The translations under genes and the position numbers were made by a program. A stretch of DNA of 23,614 nucleotides, taken from IMG/VR virus record IMGVR_UViG_3300025449_000055, positions 1 to 23,614 of that record; one strand, 5' to 3'. The stretch is from a virus. The notes under the pieces are model-generated. The model did not search any database and was not told where the DNA came from. It saw only the letters and a program-made list of their open reading frames with translations. Shown here piece by piece: positions 1 to 5,203 of this stretch; within the stretch, counting starts at the first letter, position 1; the number at the start of each line of letters is the position of its first letter.

Positions 1-79
1 CTGGGGCTTCTTTTCTTGCCAAGAACTTGGGCAAAGTGCCAAAACTAGGTAAGTTCATCATGTTAAATAAATCGCTCAT
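1..79 (-). CDS. Partial phage protein, N-terminus only
   Basis: Only the first 26 codons are inside the window; the gene runs off the left edge. It starts MSDLFNMMNLPSFGTLPKF. Its ATG overlaps the TGA of the upstream gene as ATGA, the usual junction in this operon, which supports the start. I do not recognise the protein from this fragment and assign no function. As the most distal gene seen in the early recombination operon, it is probably another early gene. Confidence 0.6.
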   Translation of the reverse strand, partial: MSDLFNMMNLPSFGTLPKFLARKEAP

Positions 80-489
80 GTGTTTTTCTCCTTTAGTTTA
101 GTTTCTGCCATTCGATACAAATCAAGCCAGCTTTTTCCAGTCATCGTTGTAAAACGTCCAAAAAGCTCAAAGACTTCAGCATCTGTCAGACCTACCCATG
201 TGCGTTGTGGTGTGGTGTAGAGCTTTGTACCTTGTGGCAGTGGTCCATTTGTCCATTCAATGGTATAGCGACTTATGTGAACTTCTGCTACCAATGCCAC
301 AGGCTCATCTTTTGTTTCTAGTTGTTCTTTATAAGTAGATTTAGATGCCATGCTTTGCGCATCAATAGCAAGACGTAGTGCAGTAATGGCTTTGTCGTAA
401 CTATTACATTGCGCTTCATCTTTCAATGGCAAATAAGGTATAAAACCTTCCAACGCATCAAGCGCCAGTTTCAATACTTCGTCAGTCAT
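76..489 (-). CDS. Small early phage protein, unknown function
   Basis: A 137-aa soluble protein with no signal peptide or membrane segment. The N-terminal part is helical (MTDEVLKLALDALEG). The middle has the stretch GPLPQGTKLYTTPQ followed by a GLTDAEVFELF segment. That order (substrate-like 'EPVA' strand, 'LYT(T/A)PQ', then 'LTD.E') is common in accessory proteins of Gram-negative phages whose role is not known. It overlaps the preceding gene by 8 nt and the next by 4 nt, so it is probably translated by coupling within the early operon. Confidence 0.75.
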   Translation of the reverse strand: MTDEVLKLALDALEGFIPYLPLKDEAQCNSYDKAITALRLAIDAQSMASKSTYKEQLETKDEPVALVAEVHISRYTIEWTNGPLPQGTKLYTTPQRTWVGLTDAEVFELFGRFTTMTGKSWLDLYRMAETKLKEKNT

Positions 490-646
490 CCTTGTCCTCC
501 ATTTCTTTTAACATATGGTTCAACGCCATCATTTGTTTACTTTTTTCCATGCGTTGGGCATGAAGAAAGTTCATTGCATCGCTCAAGGCTTGCGTAGCCC
601 CATACAACTCAATGATCTCTTCTTTAATTTCTTCTTTGGTTTTCAT
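482..646 (-). CDS. 54-aa charged helical protein
   Basis: I translated this short gene by hand: it begins MKTKEEIKEEIIELYGATQ and ends MLKEMEDKDD. It is rich in Lys, Glu and Met and likely forms one or two amphipathic helices. The evidence for reality is context. Its ATG overlaps the upstream TGA as ATGA, GGGGACAAGA precedes the start, and its end overlaps the next gene by 8 nt, so it fills what would otherwise be the only gap in the operon. Function unknown. Confidence 0.6.
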   Translation of the reverse strand: MKTKEEIKEEIIELYGATQALSDAMNFLHAQRMEKSKQMMALNHMLKEMEDKDD

Positions 647-858
647 TCTTGTCCCCTTCCTTCTATTTCATGGACTAAACACCACATACCGACTTCAGCG
701 CATATCCTTGCACATGCCCTACGTTCTTTTTCTGCTACCAGTTTGGCAAAGGCTTCAAGACCACAATATGTTATTTCCATAACATCGTATTTATCTGGGT
801 TTCGAGAAAATCTTCCACCAGCCTGTTTAGCCATTTTTATGATTTCATCGTTAGTCAT
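643..858 (-). CDS. Small phage protein, paralogue of the 6488-6709 product
   Basis: A 71-aa protein with the pattern MTNDEIIKMAKQAG, then a central ..LEAFAKLVAEKERRACARIC, then a C-terminal RGQE. The same plan (MTKEEIIQMANQA, LEQFAKLIAEKEREECANIC, RGQE end) occurs in the plus-strand gene at 6488-6709. Proteins of this type are widespread in phages and uncharacterised. The sequence GAGGAAATAGC before the ATG is a good ribosome binding site and overlaps the stop of the SSB-like gene. The conserved Cys after the basic-acidic helix could bind metal or be structural; this is inference. Confidence 0.75.
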   Translation of the reverse strand: MTNDEIIKMAKQAGGRFSRNPDKYDVMEITYCGLEAFAKLVAEKERRACARICAEVGMWCLVHEIEGRGQE

Positions 859-867
859 GCTATTTCC

Positions 868-1143
868 TCAAAAAGGAATTGAATCGTCATCAAAAACTGG
901 CCTTGATGTTTGTCTAGTTTGCATCTGTGGCCTTGGCAAAAACTCATCTTTAGGCTTTGGGTCGTTTAAATAAGCCCAACCATTCCAACCATTTTCTACC
1001 AAAGGTATGGTGTCCAATTTGAGCATTTCACCATTCTGAGTTTCAATAACTGACCCAATTCTTGTGTATCTGTTCTTTTTCATGCCATCTGCATTGGTGT
1101 ATGAACCTGAGATAACGCTGATTTCTTTAATAACTTTAGACAT
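868..1143 (-). CDS. Probable single-stranded DNA-binding protein with SSB-type C-terminal tip
   Basis: A 91-aa protein. Residues 1-65 look like a beta-rich small domain (VISGSYTNADG, YTRIGSVIET, GEMLKLDTIPL, GWAYLNDPKP). A Pro/Gln/Arg linker follows, and the end is FDDDSIPF. The E. coli SSB tail, which recruits repair and replication proteins, ends DFDDDIPF, so the tip is nearly the same. The gene sits directly after the exonuclease and near ERF, where phages often place an SSB. The OB fold is inferred and not proven by motif, and the domain is shorter than a typical SSB. Overlaps the exonuclease gene by 8 nt. Confidence 0.6.
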   Translation of the reverse strand: MSKVIKEISVISGSYTNADGMKKNRYTRIGSVIETQNGEMLKLDTIPLVENGWNGWAYLNDPKPKDEFLPRPQMQTRQTSRPVFDDDSIPF

Positions 1144-1750
1144 TTAAATTCCTTAATGTGATTACTTTTTGATTAACTTCTTCTAAAAACTCTGTAATTT
1201 CTAGCTCTAACATTTTGACGTACTGGGCTTCAAACTCAATACGCTTAACAAATAACTGGAGGTTTTCAGGCATTCTTGGATCAAAACTCACAAAATCACA
1301 CCATTTGCGACCAGTACAAGCCATTTGCCATTGCATTTGGGGCAAGTATTTGGCAGGTACTTTTTGGCTTACCAAGGTGTCAATGTGTGTTGATGAGTTA
1401 GGGCACTTAATTTCTACCAAGCCATCTTCACCTACAAAACCATCAGGACTAGCACCACTCATGTCAATGGTTGGATGGTCAATAAAACCAACTTCCTTAA
1501 CAAATGTGCTCATCTTCAGCTCATAAGCGTTTCTAGCGTTTGGCTCTTGGTCTGTACCCCATTGCATAGCAGGGCTTGAAAAAGCCTCTCCTACGCTGTT
1601 TGTGAGCCTTTCAAGCACCAATTGGGTTGCATAGTTCTCCCTACTAGCACTTGGGCCTGATTTGGTCTTGGCTATGACGTCAGCAACCCTACTGGCAGTT
1701 ACCTTACCAAGACGCTGTAAATGCCATGCTTCTGTTCTTTGCTCAATCAT
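1136..1750 (-). CDS. YqaJ-family (lambda Exo-like) recombination exonuclease
   Basis: A 204-aa protein of the PD-(D/E)XK viral recombinase family, about the usual length. Visible family features: QRTEAWHLQRLGKVTASR at the N-terminus, WGTDQEP (residues 64-70), SPDG with the metal-binding Asp at about residue 103, VEIKCPN with the Glu113-x-Lys115 pair, and QMQWQMACTG (about 138-147). Such enzymes degrade the 5' strand of double-strand ends to leave 3' overhangs for an annealing partner. The partner here is the ERF protein encoded upstream in the same operon. It starts in an ATGA overlap with the preceding gene. Confidence 0.93.
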   Translation of the reverse strand: MIEQRTEAWHLQRLGKVTASRVADVIAKTKSGPSASRENYATQLVLERLTNSVGEAFSSPAMQWGTDQEPNARNAYELKMSTFVKEVGFIDHPTIDMSGASPDGFVGEDGLVEIKCPNSSTHIDTLVSQKVPAKYLPQMQWQMACTGRKWCDFVSFDPRMPENLQLFVKRIEFEAQYVKMLELEITEFLEEVNQKVITLRNLNV

Positions 1751-1956
1751 TTTTCTCTCGCTTTCATCATTTCATCTGCCAATGTATATGCATCTAATGC
1801 AATAACAGTTGCTGGAACATCTTCATAATCAGGACGGCTATTCATTGACTGCATAGCAAGACCAGCAAACCAATCTCTCAAATCCATTCCATAATTGGTA
1901 CAAGTAGCAACATGACCATCAATAATTTGGTCATAAGTATGTGGAAATGCTTTCAT
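1747..1956 (-). CDS. Small phage protein of the 'MxLRDWFAGxAMQ' type
   Basis: A 69-aa protein. The central GMDLRDWFAGLAMQSM and C-terminal AYTLADEMMKAREK are a pattern found in many short uncharacterised phage proteins (LRD-[WY]-FA-[AG]-x-AMQ, then AxxIADxMLxAR). No membrane segment or metal site is visible. It has ATGA overlaps with the genes on both sides and lies directly before the exonuclease. Its role is unknown. Confidence 0.78.
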   Translation of the reverse strand: MKAFPHTYDQIIDGHVATCTNYGMDLRDWFAGLAMQSMNSRPDYEDVPATVIALDAYTLADEMMKAREK

Positions 1957-2159
1957 TTGTCATTCTCCATTTCTTCGTAAAGTTCTAGCTCAGACATGAT
2001 TAAACGCATAAGGTCAAATCTATCAAGTTCCATGTGTTCAGCAACACCAACTGTGGTTTCTATTAAAGCCTCCAAAGTTGTCCACATTTCTTGGCCTAGA
2101 AACAATTGCATGATTTCTTCATGGAGCTGTTCTTTTGTTTTGTCTTTAATCTTCTTCAT
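1953..2159 (-). CDS. 68-aa acidic helical protein
   Basis: I chose the start at 2159 (MKKIKDKTKEQLHEEIMQLF) because AGAGAGGAAG lies three bases before it. The longer reading, 15 codons upstream, has no such site and would read across the neighbouring gene. The protein is acidic, with several Met and Leu heptad-like helices (ALIETTVGVAEHMELDRF) and an acidic end (ELYEEMENDK). Its start overlaps the end of the preceding small zinc-site gene by 14 nt and its end overlaps the next gene as ATGA. Function unknown. Confidence 0.68.
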   Translation of the reverse strand: MKKIKDKTKEQLHEEIMQLFLGQEMWTTLEALIETTVGVAEHMELDRFDLMRLIMSELELYEEMENDK

Positions 2160-2298
2160 TTTCTTCCTCTCTGCATAATTCACATTCAGGATGATCTGGG
2201 TCACGACAATTTGGGTATCTTCTTAACGTTTGCTGATAACGTTTATAAGACAGCTCCTCCATGTACTCAAAATAATATTCTTCTTTTAAGTCAATCAT
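2146..2298 (-). CDS. 50-aa protein with a Cys/His cluster
   Basis: Translated by hand: MIDLKEEYYFEYMEELSYKR, then a basic YQQTLRRYPN, then a Cys/His cluster and an acidic tail. The cluster is C31-x4-H36-x2-C39-x2-C42, spaced like a small zinc knuckle, although no named family matches exactly. The ATG overlaps the ERF stop codon as ATGA. No other reading explains the 150 bases between ERF and the next gene. A tiny metal-binding partner of the recombination proteins is possible but is inference. Confidence 0.6.
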   Translation of the reverse strand: MIDLKEEYYFEYMEELSYKRYQQTLRRYPNCRDPDHPECELCREEENEED

Positions 2299-2855
2299 TC
2301 GTAGGCCTTTTTAAGTTCGTCCTTAACTGCTACAACCTTGGCTTCCCAATCTTTCTCATGAAAACAAGCTGCATGAGCTATTTTGTAACTCGCAACCAAG
2401 GCTTCTTTGGTTTCAGTAGCCCTCATTTTTTCAATCAAATGGTCTATTTGTTTGGGGTCAACTTGTGATTTAAAAGGCTTAGGTGCACTTGCTTTATTGC
2501 CATCATCGTCTTCAGGAGCTATGCCACAAGCTGCCATCAAACTGTATCTGCGTGCATAAGTTAAGGCAGATGCGTAACCTTGTGGGTCTTGCTTAACTGC
2601 TGGAAAGTGAACAATGCCACATTCAAGCATTTCACCAGACTCATGGACAAATACTGTTTCAACCATTACTCCATTGTCGCAATCGTAATTCTTCTGAAGC
2701 AAGTAAATGCCATTGTCGTTAAGGCCATCAATAACTGCCTCAATGCAAGCATCAAGGGCAGCATAACGACTCTTAAAATGTGGATTAAGGCTAGACTTTA
2801 GAGCTGGTCCAAAGGCCTTTTGTGCTTTTACCAATGCTGATGCGATTTGTTTCAT
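2295..2855 (-). CDS. ERF-family single-strand annealing recombinase
   Basis: A 186-aa protein with the hallmarks of the ERF superfamily typified by P22 Erf. These are an N-terminal ALVKAQKAFG helix, NPHFKSRYAALDACIEAV (about 24-41), and the signature DPQGYASALTYARRYSL (about 90-106) followed by the acidic GIAPEDDDGN. A lower-complexity linker leads to a C-terminal helical domain (residues 135-186). ERF proteins form rings that anneal complementary single strands and help circularise or recombine phage DNA. The YqaJ exonuclease downstream would produce its substrate, and the SSB-tailed protein may assist. The start overlaps the upstream gene by 4 nt. Confidence 0.92.
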   Translation of the reverse strand: MKQIASALVKAQKAFGPALKSSLNPHFKSRYAALDACIEAVIDGLNDNGIYLLQKNYDCDNGVMVETVFVHESGEMLECGIVHFPAVKQDPQGYASALTYARRYSLMAACGIAPEDDDGNKASAPKPFKSQVDPKQIDHLIEKMRATETKEALVASYKIAHAACFHEKDWEAKVVAVKDELKKAYE

Positions 2856-3046
2856 GCTAATTCCCTTCTTAATTCTTTAATTTCTTTTTCTAAAAATTCC
2901 ATTTCGTCATGCAAGCATTCAATGTCAATGCAAAGGGAAGCTACCTGTGCTTTGTAATACCCAACTTGGAAGTTAAGTTCATCAGCAATTTTGTATTTTT
3001 CCAATGCTTCATTGCATGATTTCTGTATGTGCTCAAATCTAGTCAT
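2852..3046 (-). CDS. 64-aa coiled-coil protein
   Basis: The start at 3046 (MTRFEHIQKSCNEALEKY) is preferred because GGAG lies 8 nt upstream; a start 9 codons earlier has no ribosome site and falls inside the preceding gene. The C-terminal half (CIDIECLHDEMEFLEKEI, ending LRRELA) has regular hydrophobic spacing and is probably a short coiled coil. It starts just after the stop of the membrane-protein gene upstream and overlaps ERF by 4 nt. Function unknown. Confidence 0.7.
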   Translation of the reverse strand: MTRFEHIQKSCNEALEKYKIADELNFQVGYYKAQVASLCIDIECLHDEMEFLEKEIKELRRELA

Positions 3047-3047
3047 T

Positions 3048-3209
3048 TCATGGTCTCCAAAAGAAAAGATCAAACATTACAACCAAGGCAGCTAAAGCGT
3101 AAACAACTGTTAACACTCTTTCTGAACGAGTTAACCTTGGTTTCTCAATAGAGCATCCATATTCCATAGTGTGTGGAAAGGCTTCGTTAATTGTTCTGTG
3201 GTACTTCAT
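3048..3209 (-). CDS. 53-aa single-pass membrane protein
   Basis: Translated by hand: MKYHRTINEAFPHTMEYG at the N-terminus, a basic EKPRLTRSERV, then one hydrophobic helix (about residues 32-50, VLTVVYALAALVVMFDLFF), ending WRP. The positive charge before the helix suggests the N-terminus stays in the cytoplasm. AGGAGA lies about 9 nt before the ATG, and the ATG overlaps the preceding TGA. A small early inner-membrane protein beside recombination genes could interfere with host functions or superinfection; nothing in the sequence specifies which. Confidence 0.62.
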   Translation of the reverse strand: MKYHRTINEAFPHTMEYGCSIEKPRLTRSERVLTVVYALAALVVMFDLFFWRP

Positions 3210-3316
3210 GGCTTTAAATCTCCTGTTACTGTTAAAGCTAAGTTAATTAAATATGTTGGGTGTGGAATGCCAACCTTAACTTGGTCAAGAATAAGGTTAG
3301 CTTGTTGTTTAGACAT
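3206..3316 (-). CDS. 36-aa small protein
   Basis: A very short reading frame, MSKQQANLILDQVKVGIPHP followed by TYLINLALTVTGDLKP. Support comes from packing: it overlaps the upstream gene by 8 nt and the downstream gene as ATGA, and without it there would be a gap in an otherwise gap-free operon. It has no recognisable domain. It may be a real microprotein or a coupling leader for the membrane protein. Confidence 0.5.
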   Translation of the reverse strand: MSKQQANLILDQVKVGIPHPTYLINLALTVTGDLKP

Positions 3317-3497
3317 TTTTAAGATCAATGCGTCTAAATAAATCTGCTTGTTTGCTAGATTCGCATTTGATACATTTATAAGAATCTGTTTTAAATTCTT
3401 CCCATTTTGTAGAAAATGGTGTTCTTAATAAACTTCGTCCACAAGCTGTTTTGCTTGTGAATCCTGATCCATATTTATGAAGATGAGTAACTTTCAT
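3309..3497 (-). CDS. 62-aa protein with putative zinc-binding Cys residues, first gene of the left operon
   Basis: The layout is an N-terminal MKVTHLHKYGSG, a TACGRSLL segment, and a later YKCIKCESS pair. Many short phage proteins share this H...TACGR...CxxC plan, and the Cys and His residues could hold one zinc. AAAGGA lies 7 nt before the ATG. It is the first gene after the divergent control region, so it would be the earliest product of the leftward transcript. Role unknown. Confidence 0.68.
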   Translation of the reverse strand: MKVTHLHKYGSGFTSKTACGRSLLRTPFSTKWEEFKTDSYKCIKCESSKQADLFRRIDLKNV

Positions 3498-3544
3498 TTA
3501 ACAGTCCTTTAAAGACCACTACGATGTGTTGTGGATTGATGCTT

Positions 3545-3572
3545 ATGTTACATGAAAATTAAGCAAAGTAAA
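3545..3572 (-). promoter_or_regulatory. Candidate leftward early promoter
   Basis: On the minus strand there is TTTACT (3572-3567), a 16-bp spacer, and TAACAT (3550-3545). The match to the sigma-70 consensus is modest (4 of 6 in each box), but this is the best-placed candidate to drive the 14-gene leftward operon. It lies a few bases from the inverted repeat at 3577-3597. The transcript would have a leader of roughly 40 nt. Confidence 0.4.
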
Positions 3573-3576
3573 CACC

Positions 3577-3597
3577 TTGTGTAAAATAAATACACAA
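3577..3597. promoter_or_regulatory. Inverted repeat, candidate operator between the divergent promoters
   Basis: A perfect 7-bp inverted repeat, TTGTGTA, 7 bp of A/T, then TACACAA. It sits between the two divergent promoter-like sequences, immediately upstream of each -35 box. That is where a Cro- or CI-type helix-turn-helix dimer would bind, and two small regulators of that type are encoded just to the right. The binding protein is inferred. Confidence 0.55.
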
Positions 3598-3601
3598 AAT
3601 G

Positions 3602-3629
3602 TTGACGATTTACAAATATTTGCTAAAAT
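3602..3629 (+). promoter_or_regulatory. Rightward promoter with extended -10, giving a leaderless mRNA
   Basis: The sequence shows TTGACG (3602-3607), a 16-bp spacer, and TGC-TAAAAT with the -10 box at 3624-3629. The TG motif makes it an extended -10 element. Transcription would begin about seven bases on, at or next to the A of the ATG at 3636. A 10-bp palindrome, CAAATATTTG (3613-3622), fills the spacer and could be a second operator. This is the strongest promoter-like sequence I see in the window. Confidence 0.65.
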
Positions 3630-3635
3630 ACAACT

Positions 3636-3851
3636 ATGAACAAAAAAGATCAAATCCAAATAGACCAAGACCTAATTAAGCAATTAGGAGGGTCATCAGC
3701 TTTAGCTAAAAAGCTAAATATTAGTAAACAACGTGCTAATAACTGGATGAATAGGGGAATACCCCCAAGCATCAAATTAGCTCATCCAAATATTTTTCTT
3801 AAAAGGAAAAGTAAAAATGTTGAAAAAACCACACCTGTGCAGAGTTTGTAA
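3636..3851 (+). CDS. Small helix-turn-helix regulator (Cro-like)
   Basis: A 71-aa protein with a helix-turn-helix at about residues 18-45 (GGSSALAKKLNISKQRANNW, then MNRGIPPS). The plan matches Cro/YdaS-type regulators: 'G-x-x-x-LA-x-x-L-x-[IV]-[ST]-x-x-x-[IV]-x-x-W-x-x-x-G-IP'. There is no Shine-Dalgarno sequence before the ATG, and the promoter places the transcript start at the ATG, so it is probably made from a leaderless mRNA, as lambda CI is from PRM. It likely binds the inverted repeats just upstream and controls the early operons. Which promoter it represses cannot be told from sequence. Confidence 0.8.
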   Translation: MNKKDQIQIDQDLIKQLGGSSALAKKLNISKQRANNWMNRGIPPSIKLAHPNIFLKRKSKNVEKTTPVQSL

Positions 3852-4149
3852 CACAGATATTTCACACCGTTATTCAACGGCAAAAGTATGTTTTCCTTGT
3901 GCTGATAGCAATAGCAAACGAACTGGAGGAGGAAAAGCAATTGCTCAAGTATTTGCAGCAGTTAAAAAAGGCATCCTTCCACCTGTAAAAAGTTTAACTT
4001 GCGTTGATTGTGGTAAACCTGCAAGAGTTTATGAGCATCGAGATTACAACAAACCTTTAGAAGTTGAACCAGTTTGTAATGGTTGCAACATAAAAAGAGG
4101 GCCAGCAATCTACGTTAACCACTTGTCAACTAACAATTTTTCAGTTTAA
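3817..4149 (+). CDS. Zinc-ribbon protein with a treble-clef-like second half
   Basis: A 110-aa protein with two Cys clusters. The first is C8-x2-C11 with C25-x2-C28. The second is C62-x2-C65, then YEHRDYNKPLEVEPVC with C87-x2-C90 and a basic NIKRGPA. The second half resembles the metal-binding frame of HNH-type or transcription-related phage proteins ('HRDY..PL.V.PVC..CN..RG'), but a full catalytic HNH is not evident. AAGGAAAAG precedes the ATG. It overlaps the end of the first regulator by 35 nt in another frame. It may bind nucleic acid; substrate unknown. Confidence 0.7.
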   Translation: MLKKPHLCRVCNTDISHRYSTAKVCFPCADSNSKRTGGGKAIAQVFAAVKKGILPPVKSLTCVDCGKPARVYEHRDYNKPLEVEPVCNGCNIKRGPAIYVNHLSTNNFSV

Positions 4150-4157
4150 AATTAAGC

Positions 4158-4322
4158 ATGATTACCAAAAAAGAAGCTATACAGTTTGCAGGATCAGTTA
4201 CAGAACTAGCCAAGATATTGGGTATTTCTAAAGCTGCTATTTCTCAATGGGGTGAAATTCCACCACAAGCAAGAATATGGCAAATGCAATCTTTACATCC
4301 TGAATGGTTTCTTTACAGGTAA
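4158..4322 (+). CDS. Cro/YdaS-family helix-turn-helix regulator
   Basis: Translated by hand, 54 aa: MITKKEAIQFAGSVTELAKI, then LGISKAAISQWGEIPPQARI, then WQMQSLHPEWFLYR. The order 'KxEAIxxFG-x-x-x-x-LAxxLGIxxxAxSQWGExIPxxRxxQ' is the classic small Cro (DicC/YdaS) pattern. Such proteins bind short operators as dimers and turn off early promoters. It lies between the zinc protein and the replication gene with a weak ribosome site. The phage thus encodes two Cro-size regulators in tandem on the same strand. Confidence 0.78.
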   Translation: MITKKEAIQFAGSVTELAKILGISKAAISQWGEIPPQARIWQMQSLHPEWFLYR

Positions 4323-4335
4323 AATTGTTTAAGAC

Positions 4336-4485
4336 ATGGCTAGGGTAGCTCCCGAAAAGACGATTCGTTACCGTCCTGCCAATGTTTTTTCAGTAACGTC
4401 AACCAAGAACGTAAGGTTATATGCACTACTACAATTTCCATATTGGGGATTATCAATCCCATACCCATCACTTAACTGTGATTGA
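4336..4485 (+). CDS. Possible 49-aa protein overlapping the replication gene
   Basis: A reading frame beginning MARVAPEKTIRYRPANVFSV and continuing TSTKNVRLYALLQFPYWG. It is the only open frame covering 4336-4420, and its composition looks protein-like. However, it has no clear ribosome site and runs 65 nt into the start of the DUF1376 gene in another frame. It could be a small leader gene or chance. No function assigned. Confidence 0.3.
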   Translation: MARVAPEKTIRYRPANVFSVTSTKNVRLYALLQFPYWGLSIPYPSLNCD

Positions 4486-5203
4486 AGACATAGCTTTTCG
4501 CAGGTTGCTAGATCATTATTATCTGCATGAAGCACCAATAAAACAAAGAACAATTGCTAGACAAATTCGTATGAAAGATTACGAACAGGAAGTGCTATCT
4601 GTTTTAGATGAATTCTTTCGAGATACACCAGATGGATATATTCATCCAAGAGCAGATGAGGAAATTAAGAAATTTAGGGAACATCAAGGTATTTCTTCTT
4701 TTGGAAGTTTTATCAGAGATAACCCAAATTTGAAACATTTAGTAAACAAATCTAGGTATATTCATTACTTTAATGAGGGTAAATTAGAGGAATATTTAGA
4801 CACTTTAAGGTCACATGATGGGTACATGATGGGTACATCAAGGGTACTTGATGCAACCAATAACCAAGAACCAATAACCAATAACCATATATATATGGAT
4901 TTTGAAAAAGTTCTGAAAGCCAAAAACAAACCCTTAACTCAAACCTTGCTTAACTCTATTCAAAAAGAAGCAGATAAGGCAAAGATCAGTTTAGAAGATG
5001 CCATTAAGGAGTGTTGTTCAAGAGGTTGGACAACATTTAAAGCTGAATGGATTGCTAACAAAGCTGACATTGTTCATCAAACAGTTCCATCAAGCTCAGA
5101 ACGTGATCCTGTTCTTGTTAAGCTAGAAGAAGATGCTTTGAAGGCAGTATCAATGCCTGATGATGTTAAGGCTAAATTTAAGATGTTAAAGGGGGGCAAA
5201 TGA
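4421..5203 (+). CDS. DUF1376-type phage replication initiator
   Basis: A 260-aa protein. Residues 1-90 match the DUF1376/YdaU-type winged-helix domain found at the N-terminus of phage replication proteins: MHYYNFHIGDYQSHTHHLT, EDIAFRRLLDHYYLHEAPI, then an ADEEIKKFREHQ helix. The middle (about 130-160) is a low-complexity linker, whose DNA carries the tandem repeats described separately. The C-terminal part has KISLEDAIKECCSRGWTTFK AEWI, a DnaT/replisome-organiser-like helix set. It probably binds the phage origin and recruits host helicase. The start is supported by family conservation and AAGG four bases upstream. The stop overlaps the methyltransferase ATG. Confidence 0.85.
   Translation: MHYYNFHIGDYQSHTHHLTVIEDIAFRRLLDHYYLHEAPIKQRTIARQIRMKDYEQEVLSVLDEFFRDTPDGYIHPRADEEIKKFREHQGISSFGSFIRDNPNLKHLVNKSRYIHYFNEGKLEEYLDTLRSHDGYMMGTSRVLDATNNQEPITNNHIYMDFEKVLKAKNKPLTQTLLNSIQKEADKAKISLEDAIKECCSRGWTTFKAEWIANKADIVHQTVPSSSERDPVLVKLEEDALKAVSMPDDVKAKFKMLKGGK
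4816..4848 (+). repeat. Three 11-bp tandem repeats inside the replication gene
   Basis: TGATGGGTACA occurs twice in direct succession (4816-4826, 4827-4837), followed by a degenerate third copy TCAAGGGTACT (4838-4848). Eleven is not a multiple of three, so each copy is read in a different frame and gives different amino acids. The repetition is therefore at DNA level. I regard these as candidate iterons for the initiator encoded by the same gene. Confidence 0.7.
4855..4889 (+). repeat. Five 7-bp tandem repeats followed by an AT run
   Basis: The units are AACCAAT, AACCAAG, AACCAAT, AACCAAT and AACCATA, directly adjacent. An alternating (AT) run follows immediately. Seven is also out of phase with codons, so the peptide (TNNQEPITNNH) is only partly repetitive. 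Together with the 11-bp array six bases upstream, this gives the lambda-like plan of repeats inside the initiator gene next to an easily melted region. Confidence 0.75.

Larger units (their letters stand above)
4816..4905. other. Candidate phage origin of replication
   Basis: This block lies within the initiator gene and combines the 11-bp and 7-bp repeat arrays with an AT-rich stretch (4888-4905). In lambda, the origin iterons sit inside gene O beside an AT-rich segment, so the layout is a recognised one. No DnaA box is obvious. This is inference from arrangement; no replication data are visible. Confidence 0.45.

Noticed and set aside
515-973. A 152-codon open frame on the plus strand opposite the early genes
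   Set aside because: It lies antisense to three well-packed genes and has no ribosome site, domain or neighbours on its strand.
4816-4889. Tandem repeats considered as a CRISPR array
   Set aside because: The units are 7 and 11 bp with no spacers and lie inside a coding gene.
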